Shown: piece by piece, positions 35,659 to 43,975 of the stretch | Layout of the letters: each line of letters opens with the position of its first letter | Numbering within the stretch: the first letter of the stretch is position 1 | NCBI RefSeq assembly: GCF_021026375.1 | Contig: NZ_JAJNDB010000008.1 | Span: 62,001 to 126,000, forward strand | Source of the DNA: Actinomycetospora endophytica | Lineage (GTDB): Bacteria; Actinomycetota; Actinomycetes; Mycobacteriales; Pseudonocardiaceae | Direction: 5' to 3' | Length of the DNA stretch: 64,000 nt | The notes under the pieces: model-generated | What the model was told of the DNA's origin: nothing | What the model saw: the letters and a program-made list of their open reading frames with translations, nothing else | Database searches by the model: none | Translations under genes and position numbers: made by a program

Positions 35659-37311
35659 CGGGATGTTCCCGTGCTTCTTCGGGGGCAGCGTCTCGCGCTT
35701 GGTGCCGAACGAGCGCAGCGCCCGCGCGACGTACCCGCGGGTGTACGACGGCGGCACGACCGCGTCCACGTAGCCGCGCTCGGCCGCGATGTAGGGGTTG
35801 GCGAGGGTGTCCTCGTACTCCTGCTGCAGCTCGACGCGCCGGGCCTCGACGTCGCCGCCCTCGTCCTCGGTCTTCTTGAGCTCCTTGCGGTACAGGATGC
35901 TCACCGCGCCGGACGCGCCGGTGACCGCGATCTGCGCGGTCGGCCAGGCGATGTTCAGGTCGGCGCCGAGGTGCTTGGAGCCCATGACGTCGTACGCGCC
36001 GCCGTAGGCCTTGCGGCAGATGACCGTGATCAGCGGGACCGTCGCCTCGGCGTACGCGTAGATCAGCTTCGCGCCGCGCCGGATGATCCCGTTGTACTCC
36101 TGGTCGACGCCGGGCAGGAATCCCGGCACGTCGACGAAGGTCAGCACCGGGATGTTGAACGCGTCGCAGGTGCGCACGAACCGCGCCGCCTTCTCGCTGG
36201 CCCCGATGTCGAGGCAGCCGGCGAGCTGGGTCGGGTTGTTCGCGACGACGCCGACCGCGCGGCCGTCGACGCGGCCGTACCCGACGACGATGTTCGCCGC
36301 GTAGAGCTCCTGGACCTCGAGGAACTCCTCGTCGTCGACCACGCCGCGGATGACCTGGCGGATGTCGTAGGGCTGGTTCGGCGAGTCCGGCACCAGCGAG
36401 TCGAGCTCGCGGTCGGTCTCGGTGATCCCGTCCTCGACCGAGCCGGTCTCCTCGGCCGTGTCGCCCCCACCCGCCCCGAGCCGCGGCGGCTCGGAGAGGT
36501 TGTTCGACGGCAGGTAGCCCAGCAGCTCCTGCACGTAGGCGATCGCGTCGTCCTCGTCCGAGGCGAGGTAGTGCGCGTTGCCCGAGGTGGTGTTGTGGGT
36601 GCGGGCGCCGCCGAGCTCCTCGAACTCGACGTCCTCACCGGTGACCGTCTTGATGACGTCCGGTCCGGTGATGAACATGAACGAGGTCTCGTCGACCATG
36701 ATCGTGAAGTCGGTCAGCGCGGGGGAGTACACGGCGCCGCCGGCCGCCGGTCCCATGACCAGCGAGATCTGCGGGACGACGCCGGAGGCGTGCGAGTTCC
36801 GCCGGAAGATCTCGCCGTAGAGGCCGAGCGCGACGACACCCTCCTGGATGCGCGCGCCGCCGCCGTCGTTGATGCCGATGACGGGGCAGCCGATCTTCAT
36901 GGCCACGTCCATGACCTTGACGATCTTCTCGCCGTAGACCTCGCCGAGCGCGCCGCCGAACACCGTCGCGTCCTGCGAGAAGACACAGACCGGGCGGCCG
37001 TCGACGGTGCCCTGGCCGGTGACGACGCCGTCGCCGTACGGACGGTTCGCCTCGAGGCCGAAGTTCGTGGAGCGGTGGCGGGCCATGGCGTCGAACTCGA
37101 GGAAGCTGCCCTCGTCGAGCAGCAGGTCGATGCGCTCGCGGGCGGTCTTGCGCCCGCGGGAGTGCTGACGCTCGACGGCGCGCTCCGAGCCCGCGTGGAC
37201 GACGTCCTCCTGCCGGCGGTGCCAGTCGGCCAGCTTCCCGGCGGAGGTGTGGACGTCGGGTTCGTCCCCGGCCCCGTCGGGCTCGGGCGGCGGCTTCGTC
37301 GCGGCGGTCAT
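35653..37311 (-). CDS. accD5: Acyl-CoA carboxylase beta subunit (propionyl-CoA carboxylase type)
   Basis: The 552-residue carboxyltransferase shows both halves of the fold. The N half has [28 protein letters not shown] and [13 protein letters not shown]. The C half has [18 protein letters not shown] and [21 protein letters not shown]. The N half matches AccD5, and an Asp at the substrate-pocket position (VTGEDVEF...) fits short acyl-CoAs, though specificity is not proven by this. Together with accA and accE it makes methylmalonyl-CoA or malonyl-CoA. The ATG at 37311 is chosen over one seven codons upstream because the family starts there. Confidence 0.95.
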   Translation of the reverse strand: MTAATKPPPEPDGAGDEPDVHTSAGKLADWHRRQEDVVHAGSERAVERQHSRGRKTARERIDLLLDEGSFLEFDAMARHRSTNFGLEANRPYGDGVVTGQGTVDGRPVCVFSQDATVFGGALGEVYGEKIVKVMDVAMKIGCPVIGINDGGGARIQEGVVALGLYGEIFRRNSHASGVVPQISLVMGPAAGGAVYSPALTDFTIMVDETSFMFITGPDVIKTVTGEDVEFEELGGARTHNTTSGNAHYLASDEDDAIAYVQELLGYLPSNNLSEPPRLGAGGGDTAEETGSVEDGITETDRELDSLVPDSPNQPYDIRQVIRGVVDDEEFLEVQELYAANIVVGYGRVDGRAVGVVANNPTQLAGCLDIGASEKAARFVRTCDAFNIPVLTFVDVPGFLPGVDQEYNGIIRRGAKLIYAYAEATVPLITVICRKAYGGAYDVMGSKHLGADLNIAWPTAQIAVTGASGAVSILYRKELKKTEDEGGDVEARRVELQQEYEDTLANPYIAAERGYVDAVVPPSYTRGYVARALRSFGTKRETLPPKKHGNIPL

Positions 37312-37420
37312 GAGCGCGGACCCTAGCGACACCTCGGTGGGGACACCCAGATGAACCGGGGAGTGAGACCAGCCACGTCCGGCGGCGGCGGCTGTCGGTG
37401 GGGCCCGCTACCGTGCGCGC

Positions 37421-38278
37421 ATGCTCCCCGGGATTCAGGAGGCCGCGGCGTGGGCGGCGCTGCGGGAGACGGCCGTCGCGCCGCGCGGCGCGTGGGCCCG
37501 CGTCGACGTCGTCGACCGGACGGGTTCGACGAACGCCGACCTCGTCGTGGCGGCGGCCGACGGGGCGCCGGACCGCACGGTGCTCGTGGCGCACCGCCAG
37601 GACGCGGGGCGTGGGCGTCGCGAGCGGGTGTGGGAGTCGGCGCCGTCGGAGGGCCTGACGTTCTCCGTACTGCTGCGCCCGTCGGAGGTGCCGGTCGCGC
37701 AGTGGGGGTGGGCGCCGCTGATCGCCGGCCTGGCCCTCGTCGTCGCGATGGAGGACTACCGGCCCGCCGCGGGCGACGCGCCGGTCACGGCCGCGCTGAA
37801 GTGGCCGAACGACCTGCTGCTGGGGCCCGACCTGCGCAAGGGCGCGGGCATCCTCTCGGAGGTCGTGGACGGCGGTGCTTCCTCCCAACCGCCCCAGGCG
37901 CTCGTCGTCGGGATCGGGATCAACGTGTCGACGCCGCAGGCCGAGCTCCCGGAGGGAGGCACCTCGCTGCTCGCGCAGAGCGTGACGCGGTCGCGGCCCG
38001 ACGTGCTGGGTGACGTGCTCGCCACCTACGCCTCGCTCGACGCCGACTGGCGCGCCGCCCGGGGCGACGCGGCCCGGGCCGGGCTGCTCGCCGGGTACCG
38101 CCGCCGCTGCGCCACGCTCGGGGCCACCGTGCGCGTCTCCCTGCCCGGGGACCGGGTGCTCGAGGGCGTGGCGGAGGACGTCGACGACGACGGGCGCCTC
38201 GTCGTCCGCGGTCACGACGGGTCACTGACGACGGTGTCGGCGGGCGACGTCGTGCACGTGCGCACGGTCGGGTCGTAG
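37421..38278 (+). CDS. birA: Biotin-[acyl-CoA-carboxylase] ligase
   Basis: The 285-residue protein has the catalytic loop GRGRRERVWESAP (GRGR type), the substrate lid RTGSTNADL, LKWPNDLLL and a C-terminal SH3-like domain (VRVSLPGDRVLEGVAEDVDDDG). It lacks an N-terminal helix-turn-helix, so it is a monofunctional ligase. It biotinylates the AccA carrier domain. It is divergent from accD, as in mycobacteria. The 109-base gap between them must hold both promoters. Confidence 0.94.
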   Translation: MLPGIQEAAAWAALRETAVAPRGAWARVDVVDRTGSTNADLVVAAADGAPDRTVLVAHRQDAGRGRRERVWESAPSEGLTFSVLLRPSEVPVAQWGWAPLIAGLALVVAMEDYRPAAGDAPVTAALKWPNDLLLGPDLRKGAGILSEVVDGGASSQPPQALVVGIGINVSTPQAELPEGGTSLLAQSVTRSRPDVLGDVLATYASLDADWRAARGDAARAGLLAGYRRRCATLGATVRVSLPGDRVLEGVAEDVDDDGRLVVRGHDGSLTTVSAGDVVHVRTVGS

Positions 38279-38379
38279 CCGGAAGCACCCGGTGGGGTGG
38301 GCTCGCCGGGCGATGCGCTCGGATCCGGGCCCTGGCGCGGATACGCTCGGACGGACCACACCGAGCGTGAGGGGGATCC

Positions 38380-39084
38380 GTGCCGTACCCGGAGCGCCTC
38401 CTCGTCGCGGGTGAGCGGGTCGCGCGGCACGTGCGGCCGCACTGGCGGATGCTCGTGCTCCCGGCGGTCCTGCCGATCGTGGTCGCGTTCCTCGGCGCGT
38501 GGCTGGTCGCCCTCACCCGCTCGACGCCGTGGTCGATCACGGTGCTCGTCGCGGTCCTCGTGGTGGGGATCGGGCTGGTCGGGTGGTTCTCGGTGGCGCC
38601 GGTGATGCGCTGGCGCTCCACCCACTTCGTCGTCACCGACCGGCGGATCCTGGTGCGCGAGGGCGTGTTCTCGCGCAGTGGCGTGGCGGTGGTCGGGGCG
38701 TCGATCACGTCGGTACGCACCACGCGGACGTTCTCCGACCGGATGCTCGGCTGCGGGACGCTCGTGGTGGCGGTCGACGACACCCGTGAGCCGTGGCAGT
38801 TCGACGGCATCGGGCGCGTCGACCGGGTCGCCTCCGAGGTCGAGCGGATGGCCCAGCGGCGCGGCGGGCTGCGCCCCGACCGGTGGGGCGCGTGGCGGGA
38901 CGGCGACGTCGAGGACGCCGAGGACGCCGACTGGAGCGAGGACGACGAGGACGAGGACTGGGACGACGCCGACTGGGACTCCGAGGACGACGACGAGCGC
39001 GACTCCCTCGCCGACGTCCCCGCGCCGCGCCCCCGTCGCCGGCTGCCGTTCACCCGTCGTCGGGCGTTGACGGCGGGGCGGTAG
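38380..39084 (+). CDS. Bacterial PH-domain (YdbT-like) membrane protein
   Basis: The 234-residue protein has two adjacent membrane helices (WRMLVLPAVLPIVVAFLGAW and ITVLVAVLVVGIGLVGW). A bPH_2 domain follows (RWRSTHFVVTDRRILVREGVF, RTTRTFSDRMLGCGTLVV), then a very acidic tail of Asp/Glu/Trp. The order birA then a PH protein matches Rv3279c-Rv3278c. The role in the envelope is unknown. The GTG at 38380 is preceded by GAGGGGGA. Confidence 0.87.
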   Translation: MPYPERLLVAGERVARHVRPHWRMLVLPAVLPIVVAFLGAWLVALTRSTPWSITVLVAVLVVGIGLVGWFSVAPVMRWRSTHFVVTDRRILVREGVFSRSGVAVVGASITSVRTTRTFSDRMLGCGTLVVAVDDTREPWQFDGIGRVDRVASEVERMAQRRGGLRPDRWGAWRDGDVEDAEDADWSEDDEDEDWDDADWDSEDDDERDSLADVPAPRPRRRLPFTRRRALTAGR

Positions 39085-39408
39085 GGGCGCTGGCGTCGGC
39101 GACGGGCGCTCTCGGCTTGATCAAGAGCACGTGGCGCACGCCGTATCGCCCCGGAGCTGCGCATTGTGCCCCTCGTCGCGCGAGCCGCACTGCCCTCGCT
39201 GATCAAGAGCACCTGACGCATGATCCGAACGATCCGAAGCTGCGCGATGTGCCCCTCGCGGGATCGGGTGGCGGTGGCGCGGCGCACAGCCCCACCCACT
39301 CGTTGATCAACAGCACCTCACGCAGGAATCGAGCGCTCCGTAGATGCGCGGTGTGCCCCTCGCCGAACCGAGCGGAACCGGCGCACACCCGCCGTCGTCG
39401 GAACCCGT
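39085..39408. repeat. Intergenic block with three palindromic repeats (family C)
   Basis: The copies span 39117-39175, 39199-39258 and 39303-39362. Each starts with TTGATCAAGAGCAC or a close variant, continues with a CGCA arm, has a variable centre, and ends with TGCGC-ATGTGCCCCTCG, which is an imperfect reverse complement. No gene was found in these 324 bases. The same family occurs at 22131-22280. Confidence 0.75.
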
Positions 39409-39687
39409 GTGGGGATCGACGTGCTGCCGGGCTGGCTCGAGGCGCTGGGCCTGTCACCGCCGACGGTGCTCGTGGCGCACGACCCCGACGAGGTCGGAGA
39501 CGACGCCGAGAAGCTCTGGTGCGTCGTCGCCGGCCCCGAAGGCTGGGACGTCTACTGGGTCGAGGACGGGCAGCGGTGGTCGTGGACCCGGTTCGACGAG
39601 GAGTCGACCGCGTGCTTCCACCTGTTCGGGCGCCTCGCGTGGGCCCAGATGATGCGGGGCGCGCTACGGGCCGGCGGGCCCCGGTGA
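39409..39687 (+). CDS. Small conserved-looking protein of unknown function
   Basis: The 92-residue soluble protein has a compact fold-like pattern: VLVAHDPDEV, KLWCVVAGPEGWDVYWVEDG, RWSWTRFDEESTACFHLFGRLAWAQM. It resembles small actinobacterial proteins annotated only as hypothetical. The GTG at 39409 has no clear ribosome binding site. Its end overlaps hisN on the other strand by 24 bases. Confidence 0.65.
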   Translation: MGIDVLPGWLEALGLSPPTVLVAHDPDEVGDDAEKLWCVVAGPEGWDVYWVEDGQRWSWTRFDEESTACFHLFGRLAWAQMMRGALRAGGPR

Positions 39688-40482
39688 CCCGACGATCCGG
39701 AGCACCGCGTCGTGCAGCAGCCCGTTGGTCGACACCGCGTCCCCGCCGTCGATCCGCTCGGCGCCGGCGAAGTCGGTGAGCCGCCCCCCGGCCTCGCGCA
39801 CGACGACGGCGGGTGCGGCCAGGTCCCACGCGCTCGCCCCGGGCTCGGCCACGACGTCGAACAGCCCTTCCGCGACGAGCATGTGGTGGAGGAAGTCGCC
39901 GAACGCCCGGCTCTCCCAGGTCTCGCGGGTCAGCGCCAGCCAGCGGTCCTGGGCGCCGATCTCGCGCCAGTACTCGAGGTCGGTGGTCGACACGTACGCG
40001 TCGCCCAGCGCCGACACCGCGGACACCCCGATCGGGGCCGCCTCGATCCCGCGCGCGACGTCGGTGGTGAACGCCCCGAGCCCGCGCGCCGCCCACCACC
40101 GCCGGCCCAGCGCCGGGGCGCTGACGACCCCGACCACCGGGTCACCGTCGACGACCAGCCCCAGCAGCGTCGCGAACACCGGGACACCGCGCGAGTAGTT
40201 CTTGGTGCCGTCGATCGGGTCGACGATCCAGTGCCGGGTCGCCGTGGTGTCGCCGCCGCGTTCCTCGCCGAGCACCGCGTCGTCCGGCCGCTCGGCGGCG
40301 AGCAGCCGGCGGACCTCGTCCTCGCAGGCGACGTCGGCGTCGGTCACCGGGGTGCGGTCGGGCTTGCGGTCGACCTTCAGGTCGCTCGCCCGGAAGCGGC
40401 CGTGGGTCACCGCGTCGGCCGCGTCGGCGATCCGGAGGGCGAGGTCCAGGTCGGCGGCGAGGGAATCCGTCACGGCGGGCAT
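39664..40482 (-). CDS. hisN: Histidinol-phosphatase, inositol-monophosphatase family
   Basis: The 272-residue protein has the IMPase metal motifs: GEERGG (Glu ligand), WIVDPIDGTKNYSRG and GASAWDLAAPAVVVREAGG. The N-terminal LKVDRKPDRTPVTDADVACE and FATLLGLVVDG are typical of the actinobacterial HisN, which removes phosphate from histidinol phosphate. Inositol or fructose bisphosphatase activity cannot be excluded by sequence. The ATG at 40482 is chosen; a GTG three codons later is also reasonable. Confidence 0.87.
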   Translation of the reverse strand: MPAVTDSLAADLDLALRIADAADAVTHGRFRASDLKVDRKPDRTPVTDADVACEDEVRRLLAAERPDDAVLGEERGGDTTATRHWIVDPIDGTKNYSRGVPVFATLLGLVVDGDPVVGVVSAPALGRRWWAARGLGAFTTDVARGIEAAPIGVSAVSALGDAYVSTTDLEYWREIGAQDRWLALTRETWESRAFGDFLHHMLVAEGLFDVVAEPGASAWDLAAPAVVVREAGGRLTDFAGAERIDGGDAVSTNGLLHDAVLRIVGSPGPAGP

Positions 40483-40547
40483 CTTCCCAGGAAGGACGGG
40501 CACAGCCGCACGGAGATCATGCATCCGGCGGACTAGGCTGCTGGTCC

Positions 40548-41222
40548 ATGACCACCGTGCTGCTCGTCGAGGACGATGCGGCGATCGCCGGACCCCTCTC
40601 CCGCGCGCTGACCCGCGAGGGCTACGAGGTGGACGTCATCGACGACGGCCCCTCGGCCGTGACGCGCGCCGGTGAGGGCGAGGTCGACCTCATGGTGCTC
40701 GACCTCGGCCTCCCGGGGATGGACGGCCTCGAGGTGTGCCGCCGCGTCCGCGCCGGCAAGCCGGACCTGCCCGTGCTCATGCTGACCGCGCGCACCGACG
40801 AGGTCGACTTCGTCGTGGGTCTGGACGCCGGCGCCGACGACTACGTGGGCAAGCCGTTCCGCCTGGCCGAGCTGCTCGCCCGCGTCCGGGCCCTGCTGCG
40901 GCGCCGCGCCCCCGAGATCCTCGACGCCGGCGGGGTGCGGATGGAGCCGTCCGCGCGCCGGGTGCTGGTGGACGGGGTCGAGGTCGGGCTCGCGAACAAG
41001 GAGTTCGAGCTGCTGCGGGTGCTGCTCGCGCACGCCGGGCAGGTCGTGTCCCGCGAGGAGATCCTCCGCGAGGTCTGGAACGACCCGGAGATGAAGACCT
41101 CGAAGACCCTGGACATGCACATGTCGTGGCTGCGCCGCAAGCTCGGCGACACCGACGCCGGCCCGACGTCGGGCAAGCGGATCTCGACGGTGCGCGGGGT
41201 CGGGTTCCGCTTCAACACGTAG
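40548..41222 (+). CDS. OmpR/PhoB-family response regulator
   Basis: The 224-residue protein has a receiver domain with the acidic pair EDD, the phospho-acceptor Asp in LMVLDLGLPGMDG, Thr in MLTART and Lys in VGKPF. A winged-helix effector domain follows (LANKEFELLRVLLAHAGQVV, SKTLDMHMSWLRRKLGD, ISTVRGVGFRF). It is followed nine bases later by its cognate kinase. It starts 65 bases from the divergent hisN start. Confidence 0.95.
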   Translation: MTTVLLVEDDAAIAGPLSRALTREGYEVDVIDDGPSAVTRAGEGEVDLMVLDLGLPGMDGLEVCRRVRAGKPDLPVLMLTARTDEVDFVVGLDAGADDYVGKPFRLAELLARVRALLRRRAPEILDAGGVRMEPSARRVLVDGVEVGLANKEFELLRVLLAHAGQVVSREEILREVWNDPEMKTSKTLDMHMSWLRRKLGDTDAGPTSGKRISTVRGVGFRFNT

Positions 41223-41231
41223 GGGCGAGGG

Positions 41232-42512
41232 GTGCGCCGCCGGATCCTGATCTCGACGCTGCTCGTCGTCGCGATCACCGTGACCGTGCTCGGTGGCCCG
41301 CTGGCGTTCACCACGTGGCGCCTGGTGGAGGACTTCACGCACGCCGAGCTGGCGGGGCGGCTGAGTCAGGTGGTCAACACCCTCGACGCGCAGGTGCAGT
41401 CGGACCGGCCGGTGAACCTGGAGGCGGTGGCGATCGCCGTCCCGCCGGGCGGCTCCCTCGTCGTGCGCACCCCGCGCGGGACCAGCGCCATCGGTGACAC
41501 GACGGACCCGACCCAGGTCGCCGAGACCCTGCCGTTCGGACTGAACGGCTCGGCCGTGCTCTCCGAGCCGGCCGCGGAGATGCGCGCGCGCCAGCTGCAG
41601 GCCACGGCGCTGGTGCTCTCCGCCGTCCTGCTCTCGGTGGCGGTCGGCGCGGTCGTCGCGACCCTCACCGCGCGGCGCCTCGCCGACCCCCTGCAACAGG
41701 TCGCGGGCCGGGCGGCCCGGCTGGGCGCGGGCGACTTCCGGCCGACCCCGCACCGTCACGGCATCCCCGAGCTCGACCGGGTGGCCGACGTCCTCGACTC
41801 GTCGGCGGTCGCGCTGGCCGAGCTCCTGCAGCGCGAGCGCGACCTCGTCGGCGACGTCTCGCACCAGCTGCGCAGCCGGCTGACCGCGTTGCAGCTGCGC
41901 CTCGACGAGCTCTCGATGCACCCGGACCCGGACGTCTCCGCCGAGGGCGGCGCGGCGCTGGAGCAGGCCGAGCGGCTCTCCGAGGTCCTCGACGAGCTGC
42001 TCAGCTCGGCCCGGGAGGCGCGGGCGGCCAGCGCCTCGCCGCTGGAGCTCGACGGCGAGCTGGCGGCGGTCCGGGACGAGTGGCAGGGGCCGGTGGGCGC
42101 CGAGGGCCGCACGCTGCGGGTCCGGGTCGGCGAGGGGCTGGTGGCCCGCGCGACGTCGGCCCGGCTGCGCGAGGCGCTCGGCGTGCTCGTCGACAACGCC
42201 CTGCGTCACGGTGCGGGCACCATCACGATCTCCGGGCGGCACTCCGACACGGACACGATCGTCGTCGAGGTGTCCGACAACGGCGACGGGGTGCCCTCCG
42301 AGCTCGCGCCGCACGTGTTCGACCGCGGGGTCTCCGGCGCGGCGTCCACCGGGGTGGGTCTGGCGCTGGCCCGGGCGCTGGTGGAGGCCGACGGCGGGCG
42401 CCTGGAGCTGGCGCGCACCCGGCCCGCGGTGTTCGCGGTGTTCCTGCCGGTGCCGCGGACCGACCAGGTGGTGGCCACCCCGCGTCCGCTGCCGGCGACG
42501 GGGCCGCGGTAG
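41232..42512 (+). CDS. Sensor histidine kinase, partner of the upstream regulator
   Basis: The 426-residue protein has membrane helices at about 5-28 and 133-155 flanking an extracytoplasmic domain of about 105 residues. HAMP follows, then the H-box (LVGDVSHQLRSRLTALQLRL, His phospho-acceptor) and a HATPase domain (LVDNALRHGAG, SDNGDGV, TGVGLALARALVEADGG). The sensor domain is not recognised. The GTG at 41232 is used. The order and close spacing identify the pair as a two-component system. Confidence 0.94.
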   Translation: MRRRILISTLLVVAITVTVLGGPLAFTTWRLVEDFTHAELAGRLSQVVNTLDAQVQSDRPVNLEAVAIAVPPGGSLVVRTPRGTSAIGDTTDPTQVAETLPFGLNGSAVLSEPAAEMRARQLQATALVLSAVLLSVAVGAVVATLTARRLADPLQQVAGRAARLGAGDFRPTPHRHGIPELDRVADVLDSSAVALAELLQRERDLVGDVSHQLRSRLTALQLRLDELSMHPDPDVSAEGGAALEQAERLSEVLDELLSSAREARAASASPLELDGELAAVRDEWQGPVGAEGRTLRVRVGEGLVARATSARLREALGVLVDNALRHGAGTITISGRHSDTDTIVVEVSDNGDGVPSELAPHVFDRGVSGAASTGVGLALARALVEADGGRLELARTRPAVFAVFLPVPRTDQVVATPRPLPATGPR

Positions 42513-42520
42513 CCGGGTCG

Positions 42521-43003
42521 TCAGTCGGCCAGCGCCGCCGGGAACACCCACCGCCGGAACGCCCACCAGCGGAACGCCATCGCGAGCAGGGTGCCCACCA
42601 CCTGCGCGCTGACGAGGTCGGCCGCCTGCTCGGTGAACGCCGAGACGTACGGCGTCGCGAGGTGCAGGACGTAGCGCGAGACGCCCAGCGGCGCCGCGTT
42701 GACCAGCAGGGCGATGCCGGACACGACGAAGTAGAGCGTCGCCTCCCGGGGCCGGGCGAGCCCGCCGCGGGCACGGAAGGACCACTCGCGGTTGGCGAGG
42801 TATCCGACGATCGTCGCGACCAGCACCGCGACGATCTTCGCGGTGACCGGCTTCGGCTCGAGGATCGTGTTCTCGAGCAGGAGGAACACGGCGGTGTCGA
42901 CGACGAACGTGCTGGCCCCGACGATGGCGAACCGCACCAGCTCGCCGTGGCGGCGCAGCAACGCCTGGAGGCGGGGGCGCGCCAGCGAGCCGTCGATCCG
43001 CAT
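42521..43003 (-). CDS. GtrA family membrane protein
   Basis: The 160-residue protein has four membrane helices and GtrA hallmarks: LVRFAIVGASTFVVDTAVFL, the Arg/Asn pair in GYLANREWSF, and the last helix ending AFRWWAFRRWVF. GtrA proteins are thought to help move polyprenyl-linked sugars across the membrane for wall polysaccharides. A gene of this type (Rv3277) sits near purK in M. tuberculosis. The ATG at 43003 is chosen because the longer upstream extension has no membrane or family character. Confidence 0.9.
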   Translation of the reverse strand: MRIDGSLARPRLQALLRRHGELVRFAIVGASTFVVDTAVFLLLENTILEPKPVTAKIVAVLVATIVGYLANREWSFRARGGLARPREATLYFVVSGIALLVNAAPLGVSRYVLHLATPYVSAFTEQAADLVSAQVVGTLLAMAFRWWAFRRWVFPAALAD

Positions 43004-43111
43004 CGCGCCCGAGTCTAGGGCCGGGACCGCCCGTGGTGATGTCGGACGAGCGCATTGGTCCGAGCGGGTCGACACCGCCCGGCGGGAAACCTCCGCCGTC
43101 GACTGGGGCGG

Positions 43112-43155
43112 TTGGCAAGTACTCGCCGGATCGCATATGCTTTCCATACGGAAAG
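43112..43155 (+). promoter_or_regulatory. Promoter with overlapping palindromic operator for the 43176-43924 operon
   Basis: TTGGCA (43112-43117) and TATGCT (43136-43141) are 18 bases apart and read toward the membrane-protein gene. The perfect palindrome CTTTCCATACGGAAAG (43140-43155) overlaps the end of the -10 and the likely start point. The downstream winged-helix protein is the obvious candidate repressor. Confidence 0.6.
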
Positions 43156-43175
43156 TGCTTGCCGGGGAGGGCGAC

Positions 43176-43637
43176 ATGACGCACGAGGCGATGGCCCAGG
43201 TGGCCGCACAGCGGGAACAGTTGGCGGAGAAGGCGCGCCTGCCCTGGTGGTTCTGGGTGCTGTTCACCGTCGCGACCGTCGGGCTGGTCGGTGGCCCACT
43301 CTTCGCGCGGGCGCTCCCGGGCGACGTCTCGACCTACGTGATCACGTGGCCGTCGATCCTGGTCTACGCGGTCGCCGACCGACTGGTGCGGTGGACCCGG
43401 GGGATCAGCCTCTCGACCCGGATGACCGCCTACCCGTCCGCGCGGCGGCCCGGGATCGCGTTCCTGCTGATCGGGATCGTGGGCATCATCGGGGTCTCCA
43501 CGCTGCACCGCGTCGAGCAGCTCCCCTGGGCCGTGGCGGTGCTGGTCCTGGCGACGGTCCTCATGGTCGGCGCCATGGTGGCCATGCAGCGGGCGATGCG
43601 GCGGGACATCCGCGAGGGCCGGGTGCGCTCCGCGTGA
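43176..43637 (+). CDS. Membrane protein of unknown function co-transcribed with a winged-helix regulator
   Basis: The 153-residue protein has four predicted membrane helices (WWFWVLFTVATVGLVGG, VITWPSILVYAVADRLV, IAFLLIGIVGIIGVSTL, VAVLVLATVLMVGAMVAM) and a basic tail. No family is recognised. The ATG at 43176 follows GGGGAGGG by a few bases. Its stop overlaps the start of the regulator gene. Confidence 0.8.
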   Translation: MTHEAMAQVAAQREQLAEKARLPWWFWVLFTVATVGLVGGPLFARALPGDVSTYVITWPSILVYAVADRLVRWTRGISLSTRMTAYPSARRPGIAFLLIGIVGIIGVSTLHRVEQLPWAVAVLVLATVLMVGAMVAMQRAMRRDIREGRVRSA

Positions 43638-43924
43638 CACCCGCCCGGGATCCGCTGCTCGAGGTCGGTCCGCGTCTCGCGATCTGCGCGCTGCTGCAGG
43701 GCGCGAAGTGGGCCGACTTCGCGACGGTGCGCGACACCGTCGGCGCGGGCGACTCGGTGATCTCGAAGCACACCCGCACGCTCGAGGACGCGGGCTACCT
43801 CGAGGTGCGCAAGGGCGCCGTCGGACGCCGCGCCCGCACCTGGTTCCGGCTGACCGACGCCGGCCGCGAGGCGCTCACCGCCCACCTGGCCTGGTTGACC
43901 GAGCTGGGTGCCTTCGGCCTGTGA
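43634..43924 (+). CDS. Winged-helix transcriptional regulator (HTH_34/MarR-like)
   Basis: The 96-residue protein is a single winged helix: RLAICALLQGAKWADFATVR, then GAGDSVISKHTRTLEDAGYLEV as recognition helix (written as two parts, GAGDSVISKHTRT and LEDAGYLEV). The wing and dimer helix follow (RRARTWFRLTDAGREALTAHL). Single-domain regulators of this type commonly repress the membrane protein gene they are paired with. The GTG at 43634 overlaps the preceding stop. A palindromic operator lies in the shared promoter. Confidence 0.9.
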   Translation: MTPARDPLLEVGPRLAICALLQGAKWADFATVRDTVGAGDSVISKHTRTLEDAGYLEVRKGAVGRRARTWFRLTDAGREALTAHLAWLTELGAFGL

Positions 43925-43960
43925 GCAGTAATTGACGCTCCAGCGTCAATTACTGCTCAC
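43921..43960. terminator. Perfect 19-bp inverted repeat between convergent genes (family A)
   Basis: GTGAGCAGTAATTGACGCT is followed after two bases by its exact reverse complement. It overlaps the stop of the winged-helix gene and lies before the stop of the S53 protease gene. It is nearly the same as the element at 9833-9872, and the GAGCGCG...GCGCACCTA sequence beside it is also shared. Confidence 0.75.
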
Positions 43961-43975
43961 GAGCGCGGAGCGCAC

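Noticed and set aside
39117-39362. Possible small CRISPR array from three similar repeats
   Set aside because: The repeats are about 60 bases, imperfect, internally palindromic and irregularly spaced, and single relatives occur elsewhere (22131-22280). No cas genes are present.
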